Origin: Aeromicrobium yanjiei
GTDB taxonomy: Bacteria; Actinomycetota; Actinomycetes; Propionibacteriales; Nocardioidaceae
Reading direction: 5' to 3'
Assembly: GCF_009649075.1 (NCBI RefSeq)
Contig: NZ_CP045737.1
Location: 310,001-374,000 of the forward strand
Length of the DNA: 64,000 nucleotides
Shown here: positions 7,467 through 16,003 of the stretch, piece after piece
How the letters are laid out: every line of letters begins with the position of its first letter
Position numbering within the stretch: the stretch's first letter is position 1
Notes under the pieces: generated by a model
The model's database searches: none
What the model was told of the DNA's origin: nothing
What the model saw: the letters and a program-made list of their open reading frames with translations, nothing else
Position numbers and translations under genes: made by a program

Positions 7467-8621
7467 GTGAAGGTCGTGCCCACCGAGGCGGACGTCGTCG
7501 TGGTCGGCGGCGGCGTGATGGGGCTGAGCACGGCGTACCACCTGGCACGTGCGGGCGTCGAGCGCGTCGTGCTGCTGGAGCGAGGGGCCCTCGGCGAGGG
7601 CTCGACCTGCAAGGCCGCCGGCGGTGTGCGCGCCCTGTTCTCGGACGAGATCAACATCCGCCTCGGCCAGCACAGCCTCGAGACGTTCGAGCGGTTCGCG
7701 GCCGAGTTCGACCAGGAGATCGACCTTCACCAGGTGGGCTACCTGCTGCTGGCCTCCGGGGACGAGGTGCTGGAGTCGTTCGAGCGCAATGCCGAGCTGA
7801 TGACGGCCCTCGGCCTCGACGCGCACACCGTGGACGTCGCCGAGGCCGCACGCCTGTCGCCGCTGATCTCGACCGACGGCCTGGTCGGTGGTCTGTACTC
7901 GCCGCGCGATGGCCACTGCACCCCCGAGTCCGTGGTGCTCGGCTACGCGCGGGCAGCGCGGCGGGCCGGGGTCTCGATCCTCACCGGCACGGCCGCGACG
8001 GGGATCGACGTCGAGGGCTCGGCGATCGTCGCCGTCCGGACGGACGCCGGCGTCATCTCGACCCCCTCGGTCGTGTGTGCCGCCGGTGCGTGGTCCCGGC
8101 AGATCGCGGCGTGGGTGGGCGAGCAGATGCCGATCGAGCCGCTGCGCCGCCAGATCGTCGTCACCGAACCGGTCGCCGACCTGGACCCGCGGACGCCGTT
8201 CACGATCGACTTCGAGTCGTCCTTCTACTTCCACGGCGAGGGGCGCGGACTGCTGATGGGCGCGCCGGAGCGCCGGGACGCGTGGGGCTTCGACCAGTCG
8301 CGCGATCCGGACTGGCTCGAGGACCTCGCGGAGTGCATGGAGCGCCGGGTCCCGTCGCTGGTCGACATCGGCATCCAGAGCGGGTGGGCGGGGCTCTACG
8401 AGATGACCCCCGACCACAATGCGGTCATCGGCAGGTCCGACGCGGTCGAGGGCTTCTTGTACGCGGCGGGGTTCTCCGGTCACGGCTTCCTGATGGGACC
8501 CGCGGTCGGCGAGGTCATGCGGGACATCTACCTCGGACGTACGCCGTTCATCGACGTCTCGCCGCTCCACGCCTCCCGGTTCGCCGCCGGTGCCGGCCGC
8601 CCCGAGCGCAACATCGTCTAG
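7467..8621 (+). CDS. FAD-dependent oxidoreductase (DAO / sarcosine-oxidase beta type)
   Basis: 384 residues. The N-terminal Rossmann site VVVGGGVMGLSTAYHLARAG binds FAD, and the D-amino-acid-oxidase fold follows, ending with the FAD-contact segment GFSGHGFLMGPAVGEVM. The protein resembles the beta-subunit-like or monomeric sarcosine oxidase group that oxidises secondary amines or amino acids; the precise substrate is not visible. The start GTG at 7467 follows a purine-rich CCAGGGGG, and TAGACT at 7429-7434 is a good -10 element. Its stop codon shares the CTAG palindrome with the stop of the convergent CNNM-type gene. Confidence 0.85.
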   Translation: MKVVPTEADVVVVGGGVMGLSTAYHLARAGVERVVLLERGALGEGSTCKAAGGVRALFSDEINIRLGQHSLETFERFAAEFDQEIDLHQVGYLLLASGDEVLESFERNAELMTALGLDAHTVDVAEAARLSPLISTDGLVGGLYSPRDGHCTPESVVLGYARAARRAGVSILTGTAATGIDVEGSAIVAVRTDAGVISTPSVVCAAGAWSRQIAAWVGEQMPIEPLRRQIVVTEPVADLDPRTPFTIDFESSFYFHGEGRGLLMGAPERRDAWGFDQSRDPDWLEDLAECMERRVPSLVDIGIQSGWAGLYEMTPDHNAVIGRSDAVEGFLYAAGFSGHGFLMGPAVGEVMRDIYLGRTPFIDVSPLHASRFAAGAGRPERNIV

Positions 8622-9919
8622 ACCTCGGCGGAGCCTGCCTCGTCCTGGCGCTCGAGATCGACCCGTACCTCGGAGATCCTGCGCCCGACGACCTGGGTCA
8701 CCGTGATCGTGGCGTCGCCGACGCGCACGGCGTCCCCGACGGACGGGATCCGTCCGAGACGCTCGATGACGTAGCCCGCGACGGTCTCGTACGGCCCGTC
8801 GTCCAGATGGACCCCGCTGACGGCCGAGAAGTCCTCGATGTTGAGCCCGCCGTCGTACGAGCCGGCGGTGTGCAGCGGCTGGCGCAGGCCGCCCTGGTCG
8901 TCGTACTCGTCCCGGATGTCGCCCACGAGCTCCTCGACCATGTCCTCGAGGGTCACGATGCCGTCGGTGCCGCCGTACTCGTCGACGACCAGGGCGATGT
9001 GGACGCCGTCGCGACGCAGCTGCGAGATGGCGGGCAGGATGCGGTTGGTCCCGGGCAGGCTCGGAATCTCCCGGACGATCTCACCCACGGTGGTCGCACG
9101 GGTCTGCTCGCGTCCGAGCAGGTCGCGGACGTGCACGAATCCCACGACGTCGTCGACGGACTGCCTCGTCACCGGATAGCGCGAATGAGGCTGCTCGCGA
9201 ACGAACCGGGCGGCCTCGGGCAACGACATGTCCGCGGCCAGGAACACGACGGATCCCCGGGGACGCATGACCTCCTTGACCGTGCGATCGGTGGCGGCGA
9301 ACACGCCGCCCAGGATGCGCCGCTCATCGTCCTCCAGGCCCTCATGGGCGCCGACGAGGTCGCGCAGCTCCTCCTCCGACATCTCCTCGCTGGTCGCGTG
9401 GGGGTTCCCGCCCAGGACCCGGACCACGGCGTTGGTCGACAGCGACAGGAACCAGATCACCGGCTTCATGACGGTCGCGAAGCGCGACAGCGGAGGCGCG
9501 ACGGCGGTCGCGAGCGCAGCCGATTTCTGCAGCGCGAACCGCTTCGGCACGAGCTCGCCCAGGACGAGGGACAGATAGGCGATCAGCAGCGTCATGGTCA
9601 CCAGCGCGAGGTTCTCGGCCGCACCCTGGGGCAGCCCGAGGTCGGTGAACAGCGGAGCCACGTCGGGGGCAAGGGTCGAGGCGCCGTACGCCGCGGAGAG
9701 GAATCCCGCGACCGTGACGCCGATCTGGACGGCGGCCAGGAACGTGTTGGGGTCGCGGGCGAGGGACGCGACCTTGGCCCCTCGCGAGCTCTGGTGCTCC
9801 AACCGGTCCAGCTGGCTGGGACGCAGCGAGACCAGCGCCATCTCCGTCGCGGAGAAGACACCACCTATCAGGACGAAGAGCAGGACCAACGCGAAGTTGA
9901 GCAGGGTGTTGTAGTCCAT
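8618..9919 (-). CDS. CNNM/CorC-type membrane protein with CBS domains (hemolysin family)
   Basis: 433 residues in three parts: a DUF21/CNNM membrane domain with about three to four helices (opening LLNFALVLLFVLIGGVFSATEMAL), a CBS pair (including PHSRYPVTRQSVDDVVGFVHVRD and GTDGIVTLEDMVEELVGDI), and a C-terminal CorC_HlyC transporter-associated domain (GYVIERLGRIPSVGD). Family members are linked to magnesium or other divalent cation efflux; 'hemolysin' is a historic name. Convergent with the FAD oxidoreductase, with overlapping stops. Confidence 0.92.
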   Translation of the reverse strand: MDYNTLLNFALVLLFVLIGGVFSATEMALVSLRPSQLDRLEHQSSRGAKVASLARDPNTFLAAVQIGVTVAGFLSAAYGASTLAPDVAPLFTDLGLPQGAAENLALVTMTLLIAYLSLVLGELVPKRFALQKSAALATAVAPPLSRFATVMKPVIWFLSLSTNAVVRVLGGNPHATSEEMSEEELRDLVGAHEGLEDDERRILGGVFAATDRTVKEVMRPRGSVVFLAADMSLPEAARFVREQPHSRYPVTRQSVDDVVGFVHVRDLLGREQTRATTVGEIVREIPSLPGTNRILPAISQLRRDGVHIALVVDEYGGTDGIVTLEDMVEELVGDIRDEYDDQGGLRQPLHTAGSYDGGLNIEDFSAVSGVHLDDGPYETVAGYVIERLGRIPSVGDAVRVGDATITVTQVVGRRISEVRVDLERQDEAGSAEV

Positions 9920-10142
9920 CAGATCCGGGTCCCCGACCGTGCGGAGCGGGCAACGGCGTCGGGACAGTCCCCGGGTTGGTCATCCATGTCGAAAGTTTAC
10001 GGGGCGTGCCGGGCGGCTCATCCGTGACCACGTACCGATGAATTCTCAACTTTTTTTGAGGCGGACTGGCAGCAGAAACTCTCAGTTACCGCAAGTCGAC
10101 TTTCTCAGGTGCGATTAAGGATCGGGGGCTCGGGTACACGCT

Positions 10143-10161
10143 GGTCGCCGCTATGGCGACC
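10143..10161 (+). promoter_or_regulatory. 5'-leader hairpin before the DUF6458-type gene
   Basis: Perfect inverted repeat GGTCGCC-GCTAT-GGCGACC, followed by a second weaker stem CTGTCGACGGCGGCAG, directly before the AAAGGA ribosome site (10186-10191). GGGTAC at 10132-10137 just before it resembles the -10 element of stress sigma factors (SigB/SigF type), but no clear GTTT -35 is present. The hairpin would be at the very 5' end of the mRNA. Confidence 0.4.
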
Positions 10162-10196
10162 TGTCGACGGCGGCAGGCCAATCGAAAGGACCGACC

Positions 10197-10397
10197 ATGT
10201 ACTTCGGTGGATCCATCGCTCTCATCGCGATCGGCGCAATTCTCGCCTTCGCGGTTGAGGACCGCCTCGACGGCGTCGACCTGACGACCGTCGGCTACAT
10301 CTGCATGGCTGCCGGTGCCCTGGGCATCGTCCTCAGCCTGATCGTCAGCGGCCAGCGCTCCCGCAGCACGCGCCGCGACGAGGTGCCGCCTCGCTGA
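10197..10397 (+). CDS. Small membrane protein, DUF6458 type
   Basis: 66 residues with two membrane helices: IALIAIGAILAFAV, a short loop with DRLDGVDLTTVG, then ICMAAGALGIVLSLIV, and a basic tail SRSTRRDEVPPR. The opening MYFGGSIALIAIGAIL and the loop match the actinobacterial DUF6458 family of unknown role. AAAGGA lies six bases before the ATG. It precedes another small membrane gene, also with its own ribosome site, and the pair may be stress-induced given the GGGTAC element upstream. Confidence 0.75.
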   Translation: MYFGGSIALIAIGAILAFAVEDRLDGVDLTTVGYICMAAGALGIVLSLIVSGQRSRSTRRDEVPPR

Positions 10398-10456
10398 CCA
10401 CCACTCGAATCACCCGGATGCCGCACCGTGCGGCGTCCTCTTTGGAAGGAAAATCA

Positions 10457-10618
10457 ATGGGATTTCTGCTCTGGATCGTCGCTGTTGCCCTGGTCATCTA
10501 CGGGGTCATCTCGCTGTTCAACGGGAGCATCCTGCTCGGCATCATCCTGATCATCCTCGGCTGCGCCGTCGGCCCCGGCGGTTGGACCATCTTCAACCGT
10601 CGCGGATCGCGCGTCTGA
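10457..10618 (+). CDS. Small hydrophobic protein with GPGGW C-terminal motif
   Basis: 53 residues: two closely spaced hydrophobic segments (MGFLLWIVAVALVIYGVISL and ILLGIILIILGCAV) followed by GPGGWTIFNRR. The ATG at 10457 is chosen because GGAAGGAAA lies just before it; the upstream ATG at 10418 adds an unconserved polar stretch. Short 'GPGG' membrane proteins of unknown role are common in actinobacteria. A strong hairpin terminator follows. Confidence 0.7.
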   Translation: MGFLLWIVAVALVIYGVISLFNGSILLGIILIILGCAVGPGGWTIFNRRGSRV

Positions 10619-10625
10619 CAGCCGC

Positions 10626-10660
10626 CACCCCGTCGCTCTTGATCCAAGAGCGGCGGGGTG
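10626..10660 (+). terminator. Terminator-like hairpin after the GPGG protein
   Basis: Stem of 16 pairs with one G-T pair and a three-base ATC loop: CACCCCG-T-CGCTCTTG against CAAGAGCG-G-CGGGGTG. No T-run follows, as is usual in actinobacteria. It ends 24 bases before the preferred kinase start, and makes the GTG at 10658 an unlikely start since that lies in the stem. Confidence 0.75.
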
Positions 10661-10684
10661 CTCGGTCTCGCACCGGGACTCCTG

Positions 10685-12064
10685 TTGATCGAGATCCTCA
10701 ACGAGCGCTATCGGCTCGAAGACGTGATCGGCTCGGGCGGCATGGGTGCCGTCTACCGGGCCACCGACCTGCGCCTCGGGCGCGTCGTGGCCCTCAAGAT
10801 CCTGCGAGGCGGGGCGCTGGCCGACGAGGTCGCCAGGTCCCGGATGCGAAGCGAGGCCAGCCTCGCCGCCTCGATCAACCATCCCGGGGTGGCGCAGGTC
10901 TTCGACTTCGAGCAGGACCAATCGGCCCGCGGCCTGTCCTTCATCGTCATGGAGCTCATCGAGGGCCGTAGCCTCTCCCAGCTGCTGCGTGAGCAGCACG
11001 CCCTCCCGGCGGAGCAGGTGCTCGCCGTCGTGAAGCACGTCGCCGAAGGGCTCGAGGCGGCCCACCAGGTCGGTGTCGTGCACCGAGACCTGAAGCCCTC
11101 CAACATCATGCTGACCCCCACCGGCCGGACCGTTCTGGTGGACTTCGGCATCGCCCAGACCGTCACCAGCGAGCCCGTGACCGACACCGGGGTCATGGTC
11201 GGCACGGTCGAGTACATGAGCCCCGAGCAGGCCGGAGGACGGCCCGCGACGGCGAGCTCTGATCTCTACGCCTTGGGCGTCGTGGCTCACCACTGCCTCT
11301 CCGGCGCGTCACCATTTCGCCGCGACTCGCAGATCGCGACCGCGCTGGCTCATCTGAACGACGACATCCCGCCGTTGCCGACCACGATGCCGGCAGAGGT
11401 CGGCCAGTTCATCGAGTCGCTCACGGCCAAGGACCCCTCGCAACGGCCGAGCAGCGCAGCTGACGTCGCGCTCGAAGCAGATCGCGTCCGGGCCGTCGTC
11501 CTCAGCCGCGCCTTCCTCGGCTTCAGGAGGCTGTGGCCCCCGGACCCCGAGACCGTGCCCGACGTCGTCGGCATGGACGAACGGGACGCAAAGGCCGAGA
11601 TCCGCGAGGCCGGCATGGACGTCAACATGCGCCGGGTCGACGTGCCGGGGGAAGCTCCCGGCCAGGTCGTCGAGCAGTCGCCCGAAGGCGGCCGGCCCGG
11701 CTGGGAAGCCGATCCGGTCACGCTGTCGGTCGTCTCCGGCAAGGTCCGCATCTCGCCTGAGACCGTGATCGGCACGACATACGCCGAGGCGTCGGCGGCG
11801 CTGGAGAAGCTGGGCTTCGAGGTCAGGCGCAAGAACGTCGTGCAGACCGATGACATCGGCGTCGTGGTGGCGATCGACAAGTCCGGCCGGGTCCCCGACG
11901 GCTCCACCATCACCTTGTCCGTCGCCCTTCCGCCGCACGTGACGCTCACGCCGCCCGCCGGATCTGGGGACGACGGCGGTGCGCCGACCCCGCCCAGGAG
12001 CCACAGGGGTGAGCCGAGGTCGAGGAAGAAGAAGGGGCGCGACCGGACGCAGGGCAACGACTAG
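10685..12064 (+). CDS. Ser/Thr protein kinase with two PASTA repeats and no membrane helix
   Basis: Hanks-type kinase of 459 residues from the TTG at 10685, which puts the conserved NERYRLEDVIGSGGMGAVY at the N-terminus; the GTG at 10658 lies in a hairpin. Kinase landmarks are present: the glycine loop, VALKIL (Lys 38), HRDLKPSN, DFGIA and the SPEQ activation-segment end. After the kinase domain a short linker (SRAFLGFRRLWPPDPE) leads straight into two PASTA repeats (PDVVGMDERDAKAEI and ETVIGTTYAEASAALEKLGF), then a Pro/Gly-rich basic tail with SRKKKGRDR. In PknB-type kinases a membrane helix separates kinase from external PASTA repeats; here none is visible. Convergent with the aminotransferase, sharing a CTAG stop. 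Confidence 0.88.
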   Translation: MIEILNERYRLEDVIGSGGMGAVYRATDLRLGRVVALKILRGGALADEVARSRMRSEASLAASINHPGVAQVFDFEQDQSARGLSFIVMELIEGRSLSQLLREQHALPAEQVLAVVKHVAEGLEAAHQVGVVHRDLKPSNIMLTPTGRTVLVDFGIAQTVTSEPVTDTGVMVGTVEYMSPEQAGGRPATASSDLYALGVVAHHCLSGASPFRRDSQIATALAHLNDDIPPLPTTMPAEVGQFIESLTAKDPSQRPSSAADVALEADRVRAVVLSRAFLGFRRLWPPDPETVPDVVGMDERDAKAEIREAGMDVNMRRVDVPGEAPGQVVEQSPEGGRPGWEADPVTLSVVSGKVRISPETVIGTTYAEASAALEKLGFEVRRKNVVQTDDIGVVVAIDKSGRVPDGSTITLSVALPPHVTLTPPAGSGDDGGAPTPPRSHRGEPRSRKKKGRDRTQGND

Positions 12065-13245
12065 GCGTGCGGCCCGAGGACGGCGAGGCGGTCGATCGCC
12101 TCGCGCAGGACCTCCGGGCGCTTGCAGAACGCCCAGCGGACCAGCGGACGGCCCGGGTTGTCCCGACTGCTCGAGTGAGTGTCCGGGTCGTAGAAGACCT
12201 GGTGCGGGATCGCCGCAACACCGGCCCGCTCGGGCAGGCTGCGGCAGAAGTCCAGCCCGTCGTCGAAGCCGAGGGGACGGATGTCGGTCGTGACGAAGTA
12301 CGTGCCCTCGGGGACGTACACCTCGAGGCCCACCTCGCGCAGGCCCTCGCAGAGCTGGTCGCGCTGTGACTGGAGTCGGGCCGTGAAGTCCGTGAAGTAC
12401 GCGTCCTCGGCGCCGAGGGCGTGGGCGATCGCGGGCTGCAGGGGAGAGCCCGACGTGTACGTGAGGAACTGCTTCGCCCCGAGCATCGCCTGCACCAGTC
12501 GCGCGGGTCCGGTGGCCCAGCCGATCTTCCACCCCGTGAACGAGAACGTCTTGCCGCCGCTGGAGATCGTCAGCGTCCGCTCGGCCATGCCGGGCAGCGT
12601 CGCGATCGGCACGTGGCGACGTCCGTCGAACGTCAGGTGCTCGTAGACCTCGTCGCTGATGACGACGAGGTCGTGCTCGATCGCGATCGCCGCGATGGCC
12701 TTGAGCTCCTCGGGGCGTAGGACCGACCCGGTCGGGTTGTGCGGGGTGTTGAGCAGGATCGCGGTGGTCCGCGGGGTGACGGCGGCACGCAGCTCATCGA
12801 TCGGCAGCCGGAAGTCGGGGGCGCGCAGCGTCACCGGCCGCCTGACGGCTCCGGACATCTGGAGCATCGCGACGTACGAGTCGTAGTAGGGCTCGAGCGC
12901 GATGACCTCGTCGCCGGGGTCGACCAGGCCGAGGAGGGCCGACGCGATGGCCTCGGTCGCCCCTGTCGTGACGGCGACCTCGGTGTCCGGGTCGACGACC
13001 AGGCCGTAGAAGCGCTGCTGGTGCGCGGCGATCGCGGCCCGCAGCTCGGGCACGCCCGTGCCGGGTGCGTACTGGTTGCGACCACCCCGCAACGCCTCGA
13101 CCGCACGCTCGACGACCTCGGTGGGTCCGTCGGTGTCGGGGAACCCTTGGCCGAGGTTGACGGCACCCGTGCGCGCCGCCAGCACGCTCATCTCGGCGAA
13201 GATCGTCGTGCCGAGACCTGCGATCCGCGAGCTGGAGGTCTTCAT
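12061..13245 (-). CDS. PLP-dependent aminotransferase, class I/II (DapC-like)
   Basis: 394 residues, fold type I. Landmarks: LGQGFPDTDGP near the N-terminus, NQYAPGTG, NTPHNPTG, the PLP-binding ISDEVYEHL, the lysine in SSGGKTFSFTGWKIGW, and the C-terminal LVRWAFCK arginine. This subgroup includes kynurenine-oxoglutarate aminotransferase, methionine aminotransferase and actinobacterial N-succinyldiaminopimelate aminotransferase; sequence alone does not decide, and no lysine-pathway genes are nearby. On the minus strand TAGGCT lies seven bases before the ATG, so the mRNA is probably leaderless. Confidence 0.87.
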   Translation of the reverse strand: MKTSSSRIAGLGTTIFAEMSVLAARTGAVNLGQGFPDTDGPTEVVERAVEALRGGRNQYAPGTGVPELRAAIAAHQQRFYGLVVDPDTEVAVTTGATEAIASALLGLVDPGDEVIALEPYYDSYVAMLQMSGAVRRPVTLRAPDFRLPIDELRAAVTPRTTAILLNTPHNPTGSVLRPEELKAIAAIAIEHDLVVISDEVYEHLTFDGRRHVPIATLPGMAERTLTISSGGKTFSFTGWKIGWATGPARLVQAMLGAKQFLTYTSGSPLQPAIAHALGAEDAYFTDFTARLQSQRDQLCEGLREVGLEVYVPEGTYFVTTDIRPLGFDDGLDFCRSLPERAGVAAIPHQVFYDPDTHSSSRDNPGRPLVRWAFCKRPEVLREAIDRLAVLGPHA

Positions 13246-13252
13246 CTGCCCG

Positions 13253-13258
13253 AGCCTA
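13253..13258 (-). promoter_or_regulatory. -10 element of the aminotransferase gene
   Basis: TAGGCT on the minus strand, seven bases before the start codon at 13245; leaderless transcript expected. Confidence 0.5.
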
Positions 13259-13299
13259 GTGCGGGACGCACCGCTCTCGCGGGCCCTACGATGACGCAG

Positions 13300-14457
13300 A
13301 TGACGGATCTAGGACGTACGCGCGTCGCGGTCGCGGCCGGTTTCTTCCTGCAGGGTCTGGTGTTCGCCTCGATCGTGACGCAGGCCCCTCGGCTCAAGGA
13401 CCGGTTCGACATCGGCGACGGCGGCCTGACCGGCATCCTCGTGCTCGTCGCTGTCGTCTCGGGGGTCGGGAGCGTGCTCGCGGGCATGATCGCGCAGCGC
13501 CGCACGAGCGCGACGGCGTTCCGGATCGCGCTGCTGACGATCGGTCTGGGTGCCCTGCTGGTCGGCGCGGCGCCCAGCCTGCCGCTGGTCGTGGCGGCAT
13601 TCGTCGTCTACGGGCTGGGCGTCGGCGCGGTCGACGCCGGCATGAACATGCAGGGCGTGCGGGTGCAGGCCGCCTACGGCACCAGCATCATGGCCAGCTT
13701 CCACGGCATGTGGTCGGTCGGCGGCATCCTCGGCGCGCTGTACGCCGCAGGAGTCGCCCGGGTCGACGTGCCGTTCGCGCTGTCCCTGGTCGTGATCGCG
13801 ATCGTGACCTGGGCGGTCGCGCTGGTCGCGGCGCCGCGCTTCGTCCGCGCGCAGGAGCGCGATCCCGGGCTGTCCGCCAAGGGACTGGACCTGCCGTGGC
13901 GCCCGGTCTTGGTCTTCGGCCTGGTGATCTTGCTGTTCTACGCCTCCGACACCGGCATCCTCACCTGGAGCAGCGTCTACCTCGAGGACGCGCTCGACGC
14001 CTCGACGTCCGTGGCGCCGCTGGCGTACGGGGCGTACCAGGGAGGTGCGCTGGTCTCGCGCTTCGGCGGCGACCTGCTGGTGCGGCGCATCGGAGCGCCG
14101 GCCGTGGTCGCGATCGGGACCGTGACGGGGGTCATCGGTCTGGCGACCGTCGTGGCCGCGGCGGCGCCCGCGATGGCGATCATCGGCTTCTTCGTCGTGG
14201 GTCTGGGGCTCGCGATCCTGGCGCCGCTGGCCTTCGCAGCCCTTGCCGGTGCGGTGCCGGCCCGCTCGCTCGACGTCGCGATCGCGCGGATGAACATCGC
14301 CAACTACCTCGGGGCGATCCTCGGTGGAGGGCTCATCGGTGCGGCAGCATCGGCCGATCACCTGCGGTGGGCGTTCGTGATCCCGCTCGTCCTGGTGCCC
14401 GTCGTGCTGCTGTTCACGCGGTCGTTCCGCACTGCGGACGACCTGCAGAGGACATAA
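13300..14457 (+). CDS. MFS transporter
   Basis: 385 residues with about twelve membrane helices in two bundles; sequences such as VVYGLGVGAVDAGMNMQGV and SFHGMWSVGGILGALY are typical of a DHA-like MFS group of unassigned substrates related to YbjJ/FucP-type carriers. ATG 13300 is preferred over ATG 13291 because TACGAT at 13287-13292 sits seven bases before it and would overlap the other. A large hairpin terminator begins at the base after its stop codon. It is divergent from the aminotransferase, with promoters back to back in about 50 bp. Confidence 0.82.
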   Translation: MTDLGRTRVAVAAGFFLQGLVFASIVTQAPRLKDRFDIGDGGLTGILVLVAVVSGVGSVLAGMIAQRRTSATAFRIALLTIGLGALLVGAAPSLPLVVAAFVVYGLGVGAVDAGMNMQGVRVQAAYGTSIMASFHGMWSVGGILGALYAAGVARVDVPFALSLVVIAIVTWAVALVAAPRFVRAQERDPGLSAKGLDLPWRPVLVFGLVILLFYASDTGILTWSSVYLEDALDASTSVAPLAYGAYQGGALVSRFGGDLLVRRIGAPAVVAIGTVTGVIGLATVVAAAAPAMAIIGFFVVGLGLAILAPLAFAALAGAVPARSLDVAIARMNIANYLGAILGGGLIGAAASADHLRWAFVIPLVLVPVVLLFTRSFRTADDLQRT

Positions 14458-14497
14458 GTCGGCCCACCGTTCTCGGGGGGTGAAACGGTGGGCCGAC
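14458..14497 (+). terminator. Terminator after the MFS gene
   Basis: Perfect 14-bp stem, GTCGGCCCACCGTT against AACGGTGGGCCGAC, with a 12-base loop, beginning directly after the stop codon. Confidence 0.85.
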
Positions 14498-14659
14498 AAC
14501 AGGCGCCAACGGCTGTGAGGCACATCGACCCTGCACAGTCCATGTTACGCGATGGGGGTCGGCGTCGGGCACGAATGGGTCAATTTCTCATCCGCTTCTT
14601 GGGTGGGGTCCGTCACGGTGCTGAGGGGTTCCCGCCGCCTGGGTGACACAATTGTTGTC

Positions 14660-15352
14660 ATGCCGGCCGCCCACTCGACCACGCGTCCCCGCCGTGGGGT
14701 GTGGGGCCGTTTCGTCACTGCGCTCGGGCTGGCCATGATCCTGGCCGGTGTCGCCGTCCTCGGCTGGTTCGGCTGGCAGTACTTCGGCACCAACATCGTC
14801 GCCAAGCGCGAGCAGGCGCAGATCAAGCAGACCCTCCAGGTCGACTGGGGCAAGGGCATCGACAGCGACGCGATCGGTCTGCTGCGCGTCAAGCGGTTCG
14901 GCGACGACTTCGAGGTGCCGATCGTCAAGGGCACCGACGGGCCGGCGCTCGAACGGGGAGTCGGGTGGGATCCCAAATCCGCCAAGCCGGGCAAGGTCGG
15001 CAACTTCGTGATCGCCGGCCACCGGGTCACCCACGGCGAGCCGTTCTCGAAGTTCCCGAAGCTCAGGGCGGGCGACAAGGTGGTGGTCGAGACCCGCACG
15101 GCCATCAGCACGTACAAGCTGCGCAACTCCGGCACCTCGATCACGGTCGACTTCACGACCTCCTGGCCGCTGTGGGACGTACCCGACCCGGAGGGCCGCG
15201 GCGAGGTGCAGACCAAGCCGGTCCTGACGATGGTGACCTGCTCGGAGCTCTTCCACACACGCAACCGGAGCGTCGTCGTCGCCGACCTGGTCAAGACGGT
15301 CAAGAAGACCGAGGCCAACACCGCGACCTCCACCACGAACAAGGCGGGCTGA
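14660..15352 (+). CDS. Class E sortase
   Basis: Membrane-anchored transpeptidase of 230 residues that attaches surface proteins to the cell wall, typically recognising LAxTG-like signals in actinobacteria. From the ATG at 14660 it has a basic N-terminus, one membrane helix (FVTALGLAMILAGVAVLGWF), then the sortase barrel with His 121 in IAGHRVTHGEPF, Cys 194 in TMVTCSELFHT and Arg 203. The upstream frame from 14552 covers probable promoter sequence and is not used. A near-palindrome TGACA-ACAATTGT-TGTCA style sequence (14644-14660) overlaps the start codon. It is followed three bases later by pyrE and is likely cotranscribed with it. No sortase substrate gene is in this window. Confidence 0.9.
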   Translation: MPAAHSTTRPRRGVWGRFVTALGLAMILAGVAVLGWFGWQYFGTNIVAKREQAQIKQTLQVDWGKGIDSDAIGLLRVKRFGDDFEVPIVKGTDGPALERGVGWDPKSAKPGKVGNFVIAGHRVTHGEPFSKFPKLRAGDKVVVETRTAISTYKLRNSGTSITVDFTTSWPLWDVPDPEGRGEVQTKPVLTMVTCSELFHTRNRSVVVADLVKTVKKTEANTATSTTNKAG

Positions 15353-15355
15353 GGC

Positions 15356-16003
15356 ATGCAGGACTTCCAGCGGGCGTTCATCGAGCTCGCCCTCGACCAC
15401 GGCGTGCTGCGCTTCGGCGAGTTCACCCTCAAGTCGGGTCGGACGTCGCCGTACTTCTTCAACGCAGGGCTGTTCAACACCGGCGCTCGGCTGGCCGGCC
15501 TGGGCCGGTTCTATGCCGACGCGATCGTCGACAGCGGCCTCGAGTTCGACGTGCTGATGGGCCCGGCCTACAAGGGCATCCCGATCGCGTCTGCCGCAGC
15601 GGTGCAGCTGTCGGAGGTGCACGACCGCGACGTGCCGTGGTGCTTCAACCGCAAGGAGGCCAAGGACCATGGCGAGGGCGGCCTGATCGTCGGGTCACCG
15701 CTCGAGGGCCGGGTGCTGGTCGTCGACGACGTCATCACCGCGGGCACGGCGATCCGCGAGGTGATGGAGATCGTCGACTCGGTGGACGCGAGCGTCGCGG
15801 GCATCGTCGTCGCGGTCGACCGGCAGGAGCGCGGACGCGGTGACCTCTCGGCGATCCAGGAGGTCGAGCGCGACTTCGGCGTGCCGGTCGTGTCGATCAT
15901 CTCGTTCGACCAGATCATCGAGTACGTCGAGGAGACCGGTCGCCACGCCGAGCACCTCGACGCTATCCGCGGGTACCGCGAGGAGTTCGGCATCTCCGCA
16001 TGA
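15356..16003 (+). CDS. pyrE: Orotate phosphoribosyltransferase
   Basis: Joins orotate to PRPP to form OMP in pyrimidine synthesis. 215 residues of the type I PRTase fold; the PRPP loop [13 protein letters not shown] is intact, as are [14 protein letters not shown] near the N-terminus and the mobile-loop [14 protein letters not shown]. It starts four bases after the sortase stop and its own stop overlaps the ATG of the TrmH-type gene (ATGA), an arrangement typical for pyrE-spoU in actinobacteria. Confidence 0.97.
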   Translation: MQDFQRAFIELALDHGVLRFGEFTLKSGRTSPYFFNAGLFNTGARLAGLGRFYADAIVDSGLEFDVLMGPAYKGIPIASAAAVQLSEVHDRDVPWCFNRKEAKDHGEGGLIVGSPLEGRVLVVDDVITAGTAIREVMEIVDSVDASVAGIVVAVDRQERGRGDLSAIQEVERDFGVPVVSIISFDQIIEYVEETGRHAEHLDAIRGYREEFGISA

